Assembly: GCF_003201595.1 (NCBI RefSeq)
Contig: NZ_QJJS01000003.1
Span: 167,075 to 231,074, forward strand
Source of the DNA: Sphaerotilus hippei
GTDB lineage: Bacteria; Pseudomonadota; Gammaproteobacteria; Burkholderiales; Burkholderiaceae_C
Length of the DNA stretch: 64,000 nucleotides
Direction: 5' to 3'
Both the position numbers and the translations under genes were made by a program. Positions 40,889-49,148 of the stretch are shown here, in pieces. Under the pieces are notes generated by a model, which saw only the letters and a program-made list of their open reading frames with translations, was not told the origin of the DNA and did no database searches. The number at the start of each line of letters is the position of its first letter. The stretch's first letter is position 1.

Positions 40889-40905
40889 GCACGAACGGCT
40901 CGTGC
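40889..40905 (-). promoter_or_regulatory. Hairpin in the rpmI leader
   Basis: GCACGA and TCGTGC pair around a 5-base loop, 31 bases before the rpmI start. Given that L20 represses E. coli rpmI-rplT through leader structures, this could be part of such an operator; the match to 23S rRNA was not tested. Confidence 0.3.
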
Positions 40906-40977
40906 TCTTGGGGCCTACAGGCACTGGGCGATGGCGGCGACCAGACCACCATCACCCGAATCGGAAAACCGACTTGT

Positions 40978-41526
40978 TTATTTCTTCCTCTTGGGCGCCA
41001 GCACCATGATCATCTGGCGGCCTTCGAGCTTGGGCATGTGTTCGACCAGGGACACGTCGGTCAGCTCGTCGCGGATGCGCTCGAGCAGACGCATGCCGAT
41101 GTCCTGGTGCGTGATCTCGCGACCACGGAAGCGCAGCGTGACCTTGCCCTTGTCGCCGTCTTCCAGGAAGCGGCGCAGGTTGCGCATCTTGATCTGGTAG
41201 TCGCCTTCGTCGGTGCCCGGACGGAACTTGACTTCCTTGACGTCGATGACGTGCTGCTTGGCCTTGGCCTCAGCCGCCTTCTTCTGTTCCTGATACTTGA
41301 ACTTGCCGTAGTCCATCAGCCGGCACACGGGCGGCTGGGCGGTCGGGGCGATCTCCACCAGGTCCACGTCGCCTTCGGCGGACAGCCGCAGTGCTTCCTG
41401 GATGCTGACGATGCCCAGCGGTTCGTTCTCAGGACCGTTGAGACGGACCTCAAGCGCAGTGATTTCGCGGTTCAGACGGTGCTTGCGCTCAACGTTAGGC
41501 GTCCGGCGGTCAAGAAAGGTAGCGAT
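40978..41526 (-). CDS. infC: Translation initiation factor IF-3 with non-canonical AUC start
   Basis: 182 residues. The C-terminal domain is clear ([34 protein letters not shown]). The N-terminal domain is only complete if the frame is read back to 41526: the codons give [20 protein letters not shown] and [18 protein letters not shown], conserved in IF-3. No ATG, GTG or TTG fits there; an ATC stands 9 bases after AAGGAA. Rare AUU/AUC starts are a known feature of infC (AUU in E. coli, AUC in Myxococcus) and permit autoregulation by IF-3 proofreading. Confidence 0.93.
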   Translation of the reverse strand: MATFLDRRTPNVERKHRLNREITALEVRLNGPENEPLGIVSIQEALRLSAEGDVDLVEIAPTAQPPVCRLMDYGKFKYQEQKKAAEAKAKQHVIDVKEVKFRPGTDEGDYQIKMRNLRRFLEDGDKGKVTLRFRGREITHQDIGMRLLERIRDELTDVSLVEHMPKLEGRQMIMVLAPKRKK

Positions 41527-41607
41527 GGTCAGGTTCCTTCAGGGCTCAGGCCCACTCACAACAAAAACGCACCCCAGTCACAGAGCTGGCTCAATAGGGC
41601 CGGTGAC

Positions 41608-43527
41608 TCACCCTTGCGGGGCAAGTTCGGTCGCGAGCTTGTGGGAGAAGGCCTCCAGGGCCATCACACCGAGATCCTGATTGCCTCGGGCGCGCACGGC
41701 GACGGCTCCTGCATCCTTCTCCTTGTCGCCGACAACAAGAAGGTACGGAACCTTTTGCAACGAATGCTCCCGTATTTTATACGTGATTTTCTCGTTGCGC
41801 AGGTCAAGTGCAACCCTAAGCCCTTGTTTCTGCAACATTCCCGCCACGGATCGGGCGTAATCGGCCTGGGAGTCCGTGATGTTGAGCACGGTCACCTGCA
41901 CCGGAGCCAGCCACAGGGGCAGCGCGCCCGAGTGTTCCTCGATCAGGATGCCGATGAAACGCTCGAGGCTGCCCAGGATGGCGCGGTGCAGCATGACCGG
42001 GTAGAGGCGTTCACCCGACTCGGCCACATAGGTCGCGTCCAGCCGCTCGGGCAGCGAGAAGTCGACCTGGATGGTGCCGCACTGCCAGTGGCGACCCAGC
42101 GCGTCCTTGAGGGTGTACTCGATCTTGGGACCGTAGAACGCGCCATCGCCCGGGGAGATCTCGAACTCGCAGCCGGTGCGCCGCAGGCTGTCGATCAGCG
42201 CGGCCTCGGCCTTGTCCCACAGCTCGTCGGAGCCGATGCGCTTCTCGGGGCGCGTGGCCACCTTGTAGAGGATGTCCTTGAAGCCGAAGTCGGCGTAGAC
42301 CTTCTGCAGCAGCGCGGTGAAGTCGTCGCACTCGGCCAGGATCTGGTCCTCGGTGCAGAAGACGTGGCCGTCGTCCTGCGTGAAGCCGCGCACGCGCATG
42401 ATGCCGTGCAGGCCGCCGGTGGGCTCGTTGCGGTGGCACTGGCCGAACTCGCCGAAGCGCAGCGGCAGATCGCGGTAGCTCTTGATGCCCTGCTTGAAGA
42501 TCAGGATGTGGCCCGGGCAGTTCATCGGCTTGAGCGCGTAGTCACGCTTCTCCGACTCGGTCGTGAACATCGCGTCCCGGTACTTGTCCCAGTGGCCGGT
42601 CTTCTCCCACAGCGAGCGGTCGAGGATCTGCGGACCCTTGACCTCCTGGTAGCCGTTGTCGCGGTAGACCTGGCGCATGTACTGCTCGACCTGCTGCCAC
42701 ACCGTCCAGCCCTTGGGGTGCCAGAACACCACGCCCGGCGCGTGCTCGTCGATGTGGAACAGGTCCAGTTCGCGGCCGAGCTTGCGGTGATCACGCTTCT
42801 CGGCCTCCTCCAGCATCACCAGGTACTTCTGCAGATCGTCCTTGGTGGCCCAGGCCGTGCCGTAGATGCGCTGCAGCATCTCGTTGCGGTGGTCGCCGCG
42901 CCAGTAGGCGCCGGCCACCTTCATCAGCTTGAAGAACTTCAGCTTGCCCGTGCTCGGCACGTGCGGGCCGCGGCACAGGTCGGTGAACTTGCCCTCGGCG
43001 TAGAGCGAGACCTCCTGGTCGGCCGGGATGCTCTCGATGATCTCGGCCTTGTAGGCCTCGCCGATCGACTTGAAATAGGCCACGGCCTCGTCGCGCGGCA
43101 GCACGCTGCGCACCACCGGCTCGTCCTTGCCGGCCAGCTCGCTCATCTTCTTCTCGATGGCGACCAGGTCCTCGGGCGTGAACGGGCGCTTGTACGAGAA
43201 GTCGTAGTAGAAGCCGTGCTCGATGGTCGGGCCGATCGTCACCTGGGCATCGGGAAACAACTCCTTGACGGCGTAGGCGAGCAGGTGGGCCGTCGAATGG
43301 CGGATGACTTCCAGCCCGGCGGAATCCTTGGCCGTGATGATGGACAGCGCCTCGTCGGACGTGATGCGGTGGCTGGTGTCGACCAGTCGGGCCGACTCGC
43401 CCGAGCCGACCCGGCCGGCCAGCGCAGCCTTGGCCAGACCCGCGCCGATCGAGGCCGCGACCTCGGCCACGGTCACGGGGGCGTCGAACTCACGCCGGGA
43501 ACCATCAGGAAGTTGAATCGAAATCAT
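41608..43527 (-). CDS. thrS: Threonine--tRNA ligase
   Basis: 639 residues. Domains in order are TGS (1-63), the editing second additional domain (about 64-225, [12 protein letters not shown] with its zinc histidines), the class II core (245-535, [20 protein letters not shown] with the zinc Cys, [20 protein letters not shown]) and the anticodon-binding domain ([16 protein letters not shown]). Preceded by a threonine leader peptide and terminator, followed by infC. Confidence 0.98.
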   Translation of the reverse strand: MISIQLPDGSRREFDAPVTVAEVAASIGAGLAKAALAGRVGSGESARLVDTSHRITSDEALSIITAKDSAGLEVIRHSTAHLLAYAVKELFPDAQVTIGPTIEHGFYYDFSYKRPFTPEDLVAIEKKMSELAGKDEPVVRSVLPRDEAVAYFKSIGEAYKAEIIESIPADQEVSLYAEGKFTDLCRGPHVPSTGKLKFFKLMKVAGAYWRGDHRNEMLQRIYGTAWATKDDLQKYLVMLEEAEKRDHRKLGRELDLFHIDEHAPGVVFWHPKGWTVWQQVEQYMRQVYRDNGYQEVKGPQILDRSLWEKTGHWDKYRDAMFTTESEKRDYALKPMNCPGHILIFKQGIKSYRDLPLRFGEFGQCHRNEPTGGLHGIMRVRGFTQDDGHVFCTEDQILAECDDFTALLQKVYADFGFKDILYKVATRPEKRIGSDELWDKAEAALIDSLRRTGCEFEISPGDGAFYGPKIEYTLKDALGRHWQCGTIQVDFSLPERLDATYVAESGERLYPVMLHRAILGSLERFIGILIEEHSGALPLWLAPVQVTVLNITDSQADYARSVAGMLQKQGLRVALDLRNEKITYKIREHSLQKVPYLLVVGDKEKDAGAVAVRARGNQDLGVMALEAFSHKLATELAPQG

Positions 43528-43574
43528 GGATTACCTCGTGCCAGCAGCGGGCTCGGCCACGCTGCTGCGGACAA

Positions 43575-43603
43575 CAAAAAAGCGCGGGACGCGCCGCGCT
43601 TTC
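43575..43603 (-). terminator. Attenuator terminator in the thrS leader
   Basis: AAAGCGCGG and CCGCGCTTT form a 9-bp stem with a 6-base loop and then TTTTTTGTTG on the minus strand, 48 bases before the thrS start. The upstream segment CCGCCGCTTT (43640-43649) can pair with the 5' arm (AAAGCGCGGCG) with a 2-base bulge and would then act as antiterminator. Confidence 0.75.
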
Positions 43604-43657
43604 TCGTGAGGGGAACAAGGACGTTCTGGACGTACGGGGAAAGCGGCGGCCGACCGA

Positions 43658-43699
43658 CTAGATCTCGGAGGGGATCCCAGTGGTAGTTCGCGGTGTCAT
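43658..43699 (-). CDS. thrL: Threonine-rich leader peptide of thrS
   Basis: A 13-codon frame, MTPRTTTGIPSEI, ends in TAG 55 bases before the terminator hairpin. Four of 13 residues are Thr, with codons ACA, ACT, ACC and ACT; ACA and ACT are otherwise scarce in this GC-rich genome, which suits ribosome stalling when Thr-tRNA is low. Two Ile codons also occur. A purine-rich GGAAAGG lies about 12 bases before the ATG. Translation is inferred from layout. The symbol is used by analogy; it is not homologous to the enterobacterial thrABC leader. Confidence 0.6.
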   Translation of the reverse strand: MTPRTTTGIPSEI

Positions 43700-43750
43700 C
43701 ACCGTGGCGCCTTTCCCGTTCCTTGTGCAGACGACATATTCCAACATTCT

Positions 43751-43781
43751 AAAACAGAAAGCCCAGGGGATCACCCTGGGC
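43751..43781 (-). terminator. Terminator of aceA
   Basis: GCCCAGGG and CCCTGGGC pair around a 5-base loop, followed on the minus strand by TTTCTGTTTT. It stands 50 bases after the aceA stop and upstream of the thrS leader. Confidence 0.85.
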
Positions 43782-43830
43782 TCTTGCAAGGCCTGCCGAG
43801 ATCCGGCATGCCCGTGCGGTCCTCACTCGA

Positions 43831-45135
43831 TCAGTGGAACTGCTCTTCTTCGGTCGAGCCCGTCAGCGCGGTGACGCTGGACTTGCCGCCCTGGATCACG
43901 GTGGTCACTTCGTCGAAGTAACCCGTGCCGACTTCCTGCTGGTGCGACACGAAGCTGTAGCCACGTTCGCGGGCCGCGAATTCCGGCTCCTGGACCTTCT
44001 CGACATAGGCCGACATGCCGCGGGCGACGTAGTCCTGGGCCAGATCGAACATGTTGTACCACATGCTGTGGATACCAGCCAGGGTAATGAACTGGTACTT
44101 GTAGCCCATCGCGCCCAGCTCGCGCTGGAACTTGGCGATGGTCGCGTCGTCGAGGTTCTTCTTCCAGTTGAACGACGGCGAGCAGTTGTAGGCCAGCATC
44201 TTGCCCGGGTGCACGGCGTGCACGGCTTTGGCGAACTTGCGGGCGAACTCGAGGTCCGGCGTGCCGGTCTCGCACCACACCAGATCGGCGTAGTGGGCGT
44301 AGGCGATGGCGCGGCTGATGGCCTGGTCCATGCCCTTGTTGGTCTTGTAGAAACCTTCGGCCGTGCGCTCGCCGGTCAGGAAGGGCTTGTCGTTCTCGTC
44401 GTAGTCGCTGGTCAGCAGGTCGGCGGCTTCGGCGTCGGTGCGGGCGATCACCAGCGTGGGCACGCCACAGACGTCGGCGGCCATGCGGGCGGCGATCAGC
44501 TTCTGCACCGCTTCTGCCGTCGGCACCAGCACCTTGCCACCCATGTGGCCGCACTTCTTGACCGAAGCGAGCTGGTCCTCGAAGTGCACGCCACCGGCGC
44601 CGGAGCGGATCATGGCCTTCATCAGCTCGAACGCGTTCAGCACGCCGCCGAAACCGGCCTCCGCATCGGCCACGATCGGCGCGAAGTAGTCGGTGTAGCC
44701 CTTGTCACCTTCGGTGATGCCCTTGGACCACTGGATCTCGTCGGCACGACGGAAGCTGTTGTTGATGCGCTCGACGACCTTCGGCACCGAGTCCACCGGA
44801 TACAGCGACTGGTCGGGGTACATCGACGCGTAGCTGTTGTTGTCGGCGGCGACCTGCCAGCCCGACAGGTAGATGGCCTTCACGCCGGCCTTGACCTGCT
44901 GCATGGCCTGACCACCGGTCAGCGCGCCGAGGCAGTTCACGTAGGGCTCGTTGTTGACCAGGTCCCACAGCTTTTCGGCGCCGCGGCGGGCCAGCGTGTG
45001 CTCGATCGGGAAGGAGCCACGCAGACGCACGACGTCAGCAGCGCTGTAGCCGCGCTTGATACCCTTCCAGCGGGGGTTGCTGGCCCAGTCGGTTTCGAGG
45101 GCGTCCACTTGCTGTTGGAAAGTCTGCTTCGTCAT
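43831..45135 (-). CDS. aceA: Isocitrate lyase
   Basis: 434 residues, the size of E. coli AceA. It cleaves isocitrate to glyoxylate and succinate in the glyoxylate shunt. The catalytic loop [11 protein letters not shown] is near 195-205, with the Mg2+-binding [15 protein letters not shown]-like region and [14 protein letters not shown] conserved. It has its own terminator and a palindromic operator 80 bases upstream, so it is a single-gene unit. Confidence 0.98.
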   Translation of the reverse strand: MTKQTFQQQVDALETDWASNPRWKGIKRGYSAADVVRLRGSFPIEHTLARRGAEKLWDLVNNEPYVNCLGALTGGQAMQQVKAGVKAIYLSGWQVAADNNSYASMYPDQSLYPVDSVPKVVERINNSFRRADEIQWSKGITEGDKGYTDYFAPIVADAEAGFGGVLNAFELMKAMIRSGAGGVHFEDQLASVKKCGHMGGKVLVPTAEAVQKLIAARMAADVCGVPTLVIARTDAEAADLLTSDYDENDKPFLTGERTAEGFYKTNKGMDQAISRAIAYAHYADLVWCETGTPDLEFARKFAKAVHAVHPGKMLAYNCSPSFNWKKNLDDATIAKFQRELGAMGYKYQFITLAGIHSMWYNMFDLAQDYVARGMSAYVEKVQEPEFAARERGYSFVSHQQEVGTGYFDEVTTVIQGGKSSVTALTGSTEEEQFH

Positions 45136-45214
45136 GGGAGGGCTCCGTTTCGAGGTTCAAGAGTGGGTGATCGATGGCTCTAGCTTAAGGGCGACGCCCA
45201 CTTCGTGGAAGACT

Positions 45215-45234
45215 TATGTCTTATATAAGACATA
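45215..45234. promoter_or_regulatory. 20-bp perfect palindrome before aceA
   Basis: TATGTCTTATATAAGACATA is fully self-complementary and stands about 80 bases before the aceA start in an AT-rich stretch that must contain the promoter. The TCTTATATAAGA core looks like a dimeric GntR/FadR-type operator. The regulator is not encoded nearby. Confidence 0.65.
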
Positions 45235-45590
45235 TTTTTGAAATCAATGAAATCAATGACTTATGAACTGAATTTTGTGATGCGAAATGAGATTTCTCAC
45301 AATGGAAAATTTTGCGGCGCTGCACCACGTTTGGTTTCCACATTGTGAAATCGATTTCGCCTCATGAAAACATCCGGTGCCACGGGCGTGTTCGTGGACA
45401 GGCCATGGGGTGATCACTGCACCAGACCGGGGCTGGACCTGCGCCGCTTCGGGGCGTTTTTTCCTGCGCCTTCCGGCGGTCGCGGTTCGTGACATCGGAC
45501 TCGACCGGGGCTTGACCTTGCGCAAATCGCGCGGCGCCCTGCCACGAAGAATGGGACATCCGCAACCGGTACCGCCCCAGGAGCACCACC
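45235..45590. other. AT-rich intergenic region between aceA and the hemerythrin gene
   Basis: No gene is visible. The part up to 45365 is AT-rich and holds two adjacent copies of TGAAATCAA (45239-45256) and TTGTGA/TCACAA inverted segments; it is probably upstream control DNA for aceA. The part beyond about 45400 is GC-rich; a TTGCGCAA palindrome lies at 45518-45525, and AGGAG precedes the next ATG. Confidence 0.45.
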
Positions 45591-46148
45591 ATGACCCAGA
45601 TCCAGAACGATGTCGTCGCCAGCCCCCTCGCCCCGATCGATCTGATGGTCGCTCCATTCCAGGCGCTCGACGAATGCCATCGCCAGATCGCCCAGGCCCT
45701 GGATCGCCTCGGGCACTTCATCGAGCACCTCGATGACCACGGGGTCGACGAGCAGTCGCGTCGCCATGCGGGCGAACTGGTCGAGTTCTTCACCCGCACG
45801 GCCCGCGCCCACCACGCCGACGAGGAGCGTCTGGTGTTTCCCGACCTGCTGGTCAGCGAGGATGTCCATCTGGTGCAGCAGGTCCGGCGTCTGCAGCAGG
45901 ACCATGGCTGGCTCGAGGAGGACTGGATCGAGCTGTCGCCGCAGCTCGACGCGATCTCGCAGGGCTACAGCTGGTACGACATCGACGCGCTGCGCCACGG
46001 CGCGGCCATCTTCACCGCGCTCTACCAGGACCACATCGATCTCGAGGAGTCGCTGGTCTACCCGGAAGCCCGGCGCCGCATGGCCGAGCGCCCGGACGTC
46101 GGCCAGGGCCGGGCGCAGGCGCAGATGCGGCGCCAGTCGGGCAACTGA
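45591..46148 (+). CDS. Hemerythrin-domain protein
   Basis: 185 residues. A four-helix bundle with HHE-type iron ligands: HRQI near 30, HHADEERLVFPDLL near 74-87, QDHGWLEEDW near 103 and QDHIDLEESLVYPEA near 147. Such proteins bind a di-iron site that senses or carries O2 or NO. No fused signalling domain is present. It could relate to the oxygen-responsive oxidase genes elsewhere in the window, though it is not linked to them. Confidence 0.88.
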   Translation: MTQIQNDVVASPLAPIDLMVAPFQALDECHRQIAQALDRLGHFIEHLDDHGVDEQSRRHAGELVEFFTRTARAHHADEERLVFPDLLVSEDVHLVQQVRRLQQDHGWLEEDWIELSPQLDAISQGYSWYDIDALRHGAAIFTALYQDHIDLEESLVYPEARRRMAERPDVGQGRAQAQMRRQSGN

Positions 46149-46154
46149 AGGATT

Positions 46155-46634
46155 TCAGACGACCAGCGCGGTCGTCTTCTTGACGGTGCGCACCACCAGC
46201 ATCGAGTTGGAGCGCACCACGCCCGGCAGGCGGGTCATCACCTCGGTGTGGAAACGCTCCAGGTCATCGGCATCCTGGAAGGCGAAGCGGATCAGGTAGT
46301 CGTTGCTGCCGGCGACGTAGTGGCAGTCGAGGATGCTCGGCTCCTGCCGCACCGCCTCCTCGAAACGTGCCAGCGCCTCGGTCGTCGTGCGCTCCACGTT
46401 CACGATCGTGTAGGACGTGCCGGACTGGCCCACCGCGCGGGGGTTGAGCAGCGCGACGTACCCGGCGATCACGCCGGACTCCTCGAGCTGGCGCACGCGC
46501 CTCAGGCAGGCCGAGGTCGACAGGTGCACCCGCTGCGCGAGGTCGACGTTGGACAGGCGGCCATCGTGCTGCAGCTCGCGCAGGATGGCGCGGTCGATCG
46601 CATCAAGAAGCGGAGCGCCGGCAGGCTGAGGCAT
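46155..46634 (-). CDS. Lrp/AsnC-family transcriptional regulator
   Basis: 159 residues from MPQPAGAPLLDAIDRAIL. The helix-turn-helix (LSNVDLAQRVHLSTSACLRR) precedes a RAM ligand-binding domain (VVRSNSMLVVRT). These proteins respond to amino acids. It diverges from an omega-amino-acid transaminase gene with an inverted repeat in between, so it likely controls that gene and perhaps the polyamine cluster. Confidence 0.93.
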   Translation of the reverse strand: MPQPAGAPLLDAIDRAILRELQHDGRLSNVDLAQRVHLSTSACLRRVRQLEESGVIAGYVALLNPRAVGQSGTSYTIVNVERTTTEALARFEEAVRQEPSILDCHYVAGSNDYLIRFAFQDADDLERFHTEVMTRLPGVVRSNSMLVVRTVKKTTALVV

Positions 46635-46690
46635 GTCCTTGCGTCGGGAGTCAGGTTGACGCAATTTTATGGTGTGGCGTGATGTCGATC

Positions 46691-46718
46691 GCGCGCAATC
46701 CGCAACCCCTTTGCGCGC
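46691..46718. promoter_or_regulatory. Inverted repeat between the AsnC-type regulator and transaminase genes
   Basis: GCGCGCAA (46691-46698) and TTGCGCGC (46711-46718) are perfect complements separated by 12 bases, in the 130-bp divergent region. A candidate operator of the AsnC-type protein. Confidence 0.45.
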
Positions 46719-46764
46719 GGTTCTTTCTAGACTGGGAGCCACCTTCCGCCTGGAGCCGACCCGC

Positions 46765-48084
46765 ATGAGCACCCCGCACGATCCTTCGCTTGACGCCTAC
46801 TGGATGCCGTTCACGGCGAACCGGCAGTTCAAGCAGCGCCCTCGCCTGCTGACGCAGGCCTCGGGCATGCACTACCGCACCGACGACGGGCGGGAGATCC
46901 TCGACGGCGTGGCCGGGCTGTGGTGCGTCAACGCCGGCCACGCCCGGCCCCGCATCGTGCAGGCCATCGCCCGGCAGGCCGGCGAGATGGACTACGCGCC
47001 GCCGTTCCAGATGGGCCACCCCAAGGCCTTCGAGTTCGCGGACCGCCTGAGCCAGCTGACGCCGGCCGGCCTGAACCGGGTGTTCTTCACCAACTCCGGC
47101 TCCGAATCGGTCGAGACCGCGCTGAAGATCGCGCTGGCCTGGCAGCGCGCCAGGGGCCAGGGCACCCGCACCCGCCTGATCGGGCGCGAGCGCGGCTACC
47201 ACGGCGTGAACTTCGGCGGCATCTCGGTGGGCGGCATCGTCGGCAACCGCAAGATGTTCGGCACGCTGCTCGGTGGCGTCGACCACATCCGCCACACCCA
47301 CGACCTGGAGCGCAACGCCTTCAGCCGTGGCCAGCCAGCCCACGGCGCCGAGCTGGCCGACGACCTGGAGCGCCTGGTCGCGCTGCACGACGCCTCGACC
47401 ATCGCCGCGGTGATCGTCGAGCCGGTAGCCGGCTCGACCGGGGTGCTGATCCCGCCCCAGGGTTATCTGCAGCGCCTGCGCGACATCTGCGACCGCCACG
47501 GCATCCTGCTGATCTTCGACGAGGTCATCACCGGCTTCGGCCGCACCGGACAGCCGTTCGCGGCGCAGACCTTCGGCGTCACGCCCGACCTGATGACGGT
47601 GGCCAAGGGCATCACCAACGGCTGCGTGCCCATGGGCGCGGTGTTCGTGAAGCAGGAGATCCACGACACCTTCATGAACGGCCCGGAGCACCTGATCGAG
47701 CTCTTCCACGGCTACACCTACTCGGCCCACCCGCTGGCCTGCGCGGCCGGGCTGGCCACGCTGGACACCTATGCCGAAGAGGGCCTGCTGACCCGTGCGT
47801 CGGAGTTGCAGGATTACTTCGCCGACGGGCTGCACAGCCTGCGCGGCCTGCCGCACGTGATCGACGTGCGCAACATCGGCCTGGTTGGCGGCGTCGAGCT
47901 CGCCCCCGGCCCCGAAGGCCCGGGGCGACGGGCCTTCAACGTGTTCCTCGACTGCTTCGAGCAGGGCGTGATGGTGCGCACCACCGGCGACATCATCGCG
48001 ATGTCGCCACCGCTGATCATCGAGCGCGCGCAGATCGATCGACTGATCGAGACGCTGCGCACCGCCCTGAAGCGTGCGGCCTGA
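46765..48084 (+). CDS. Omega-amino acid--pyruvate aminotransferase (class III)
   Basis: 439 residues. The PLP lysine is in TVAKGITNG near 278; LIFDEVITGFGRTG, NSGSESVETALKIA and YSAHPLACAAGLATL fit the beta-alanine:pyruvate transaminase branch. It moves the terminal amino group of beta-alanine or a polyamine-derived amine to pyruvate. The start at MSTPHDPSLD follows the conserved DAYWMPFTANRQF. First gene of the polyamine region and divergent from its presumed regulator. Confidence 0.92.
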   Translation: MSTPHDPSLDAYWMPFTANRQFKQRPRLLTQASGMHYRTDDGREILDGVAGLWCVNAGHARPRIVQAIARQAGEMDYAPPFQMGHPKAFEFADRLSQLTPAGLNRVFFTNSGSESVETALKIALAWQRARGQGTRTRLIGRERGYHGVNFGGISVGGIVGNRKMFGTLLGGVDHIRHTHDLERNAFSRGQPAHGAELADDLERLVALHDASTIAAVIVEPVAGSTGVLIPPQGYLQRLRDICDRHGILLIFDEVITGFGRTGQPFAAQTFGVTPDLMTVAKGITNGCVPMGAVFVKQEIHDTFMNGPEHLIELFHGYTYSAHPLACAAGLATLDTYAEEGLLTRASELQDYFADGLHSLRGLPHVIDVRNIGLVGGVELAPGPEGPGRRAFNVFLDCFEQGVMVRTTGDIIAMSPPLIIERAQIDRLIETLRTALKRAA

Positions 48085-48107
48085 GGCCGGCTCGCGGCCC
48101 TGAAAGC

Positions 48108-48127
48108 CCCCCGGCCGCGGCCGGGGG
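48108..48127 (+). terminator. GC-rich palindromic hairpin
   Basis: A perfect 20-base palindrome, CCCCCGGCCG then its complement, 24 bases after the transaminase stop. No T-tract follows. Confidence 0.35.
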
Positions 48128-48159
48128 ATCGCCGGGGTGGCTGGCGCGCCCAGGCTCTG

Positions 48160-48172
48160 GCACACTGTGTGC
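48160..48172. promoter_or_regulatory. Palindrome before the puuD-like operon
   Basis: GCACAC-T-GTGTGC, a perfect 6-1-6 inverted repeat, 81 bases before the next start codon. A candidate operator; the binding protein is unknown. Confidence 0.35.
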
Positions 48173-48252
48173 AACACCTTCGACATCAACGATCCACACA
48201 CCATCAGTAAGCCCAGTGCCGCCGGATCAACAAGCCGGTCGCAGCAAGCCCA

Positions 48253-49029
48253 ATGAGCATCCAAAAGCCTGCACGCCCACCCGTCGTCCTGGTCCCCGCC
48301 TGCAACCGGGACATCGGCCAGCATCCTTTCCATGTCGCCGGGAAAAAGTACGTCGATGCGGTGCGGCTCTCCGGGGCGCTGCCCCTGATCGTGCCGTCGG
48401 CCTCACCCGACGAGATTGCCACGCTGCTGGACCTGGCCGACGGGGTGCTGCTGACCGGATCGGCGTCCAATGTGCACCCGAGCCACTTTGGCGAGCCGGT
48501 GCTCGATCCTTCCCTGCCCCTGGACCCGGTGCGTGACGCCTGGACGCTGCCGCTGATCCGGCAGGCGCTGGAGCGCGGCCTGCCGCTGTTCGCCATCTGC
48601 CGGGGTTTCCAGGAACTCAATGTCGCGCTCGGCGGCTCGCTGCACCAGGCGGTGCAGAGCGTGGCGGGCAAGCACGATCACCGGGCCTGCAGCAGCGATC
48701 CCGTCGGGGTCCAGTACGGCGTGCGCCACGGCGTGCGGGTCCAGCCGGGCGGCGTGCTGGCCGGCCTGTTCGGCGAGACCGACCTGCAGGTCAACAGCGT
48801 GCACGGCCAGGGCCTGAACCGGCTGGCCCCGAGCCTGCGCATCGAGGCGCTGGCCAGCGACGGCCTGGTCGAGGCGGTGTCCGTACCGACGGCGCCCGGC
48901 TTCAGCCTGTGCGTGCAATGGCATCCGGAATGGCAGGCGGCCGACAACCCGGTCTCCATCGCGCTGTTCGGCGCCTTCGGTGCGGCCTGCCAGGCCTACC
49001 GGGACCGCCACCGCCCCCCCAGTTGCTGA
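48253..49029 (+). CDS. puuD: Gamma-glutamyl-gamma-aminobutyrate hydrolase (PuuD-like class I glutamine amidotransferase)
   Basis: 258 residues. The nucleophile Cys is in LFAICRGFQELNVALGG near 114, with the His-Glu pair in QWHPEW near 226-231. In the glutamylated putrescine route PuuD releases GABA and glutamate. It is 119 bp before the puuA-like gene. Gene symbol by similarity and context. Confidence 0.85.
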   Translation: MSIQKPARPPVVLVPACNRDIGQHPFHVAGKKYVDAVRLSGALPLIVPSASPDEIATLLDLADGVLLTGSASNVHPSHFGEPVLDPSLPLDPVRDAWTLPLIRQALERGLPLFAICRGFQELNVALGGSLHQAVQSVAGKHDHRACSSDPVGVQYGVRHGVRVQPGGVLAGLFGETDLQVNSVHGQGLNRLAPSLRIEALASDGLVEAVSVPTAPGFSLCVQWHPEWQAADNPVSIALFGAFGAACQAYRDRHRPPSC

Positions 49030-49148
49030 TGCCCCGCGCCGCCGCCGAACGCGTCGGCCCGCGGCGCCACCGTGATTTTCCCTGCATCCCACCCGGCACC
49101 TGCTGCCGGGTGCCGGCCGAGCTCGGCCTGTCCACAGGAACAACAGCC

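Noticed and set aside
45270-45305. CRP site (TGTGA...TCACA) before aceA
   Set aside because: The half-sites are separated by 16 bases instead of 6, so they do not form a Crp operator.
48909-49148. 80-residue N-terminal extension of the glutamylpolyamine synthetase
   Set aside because: It overlaps the puuD-like gene, has no similarity to the family, and a good ribosome-binding site precedes the ATG at 49149.
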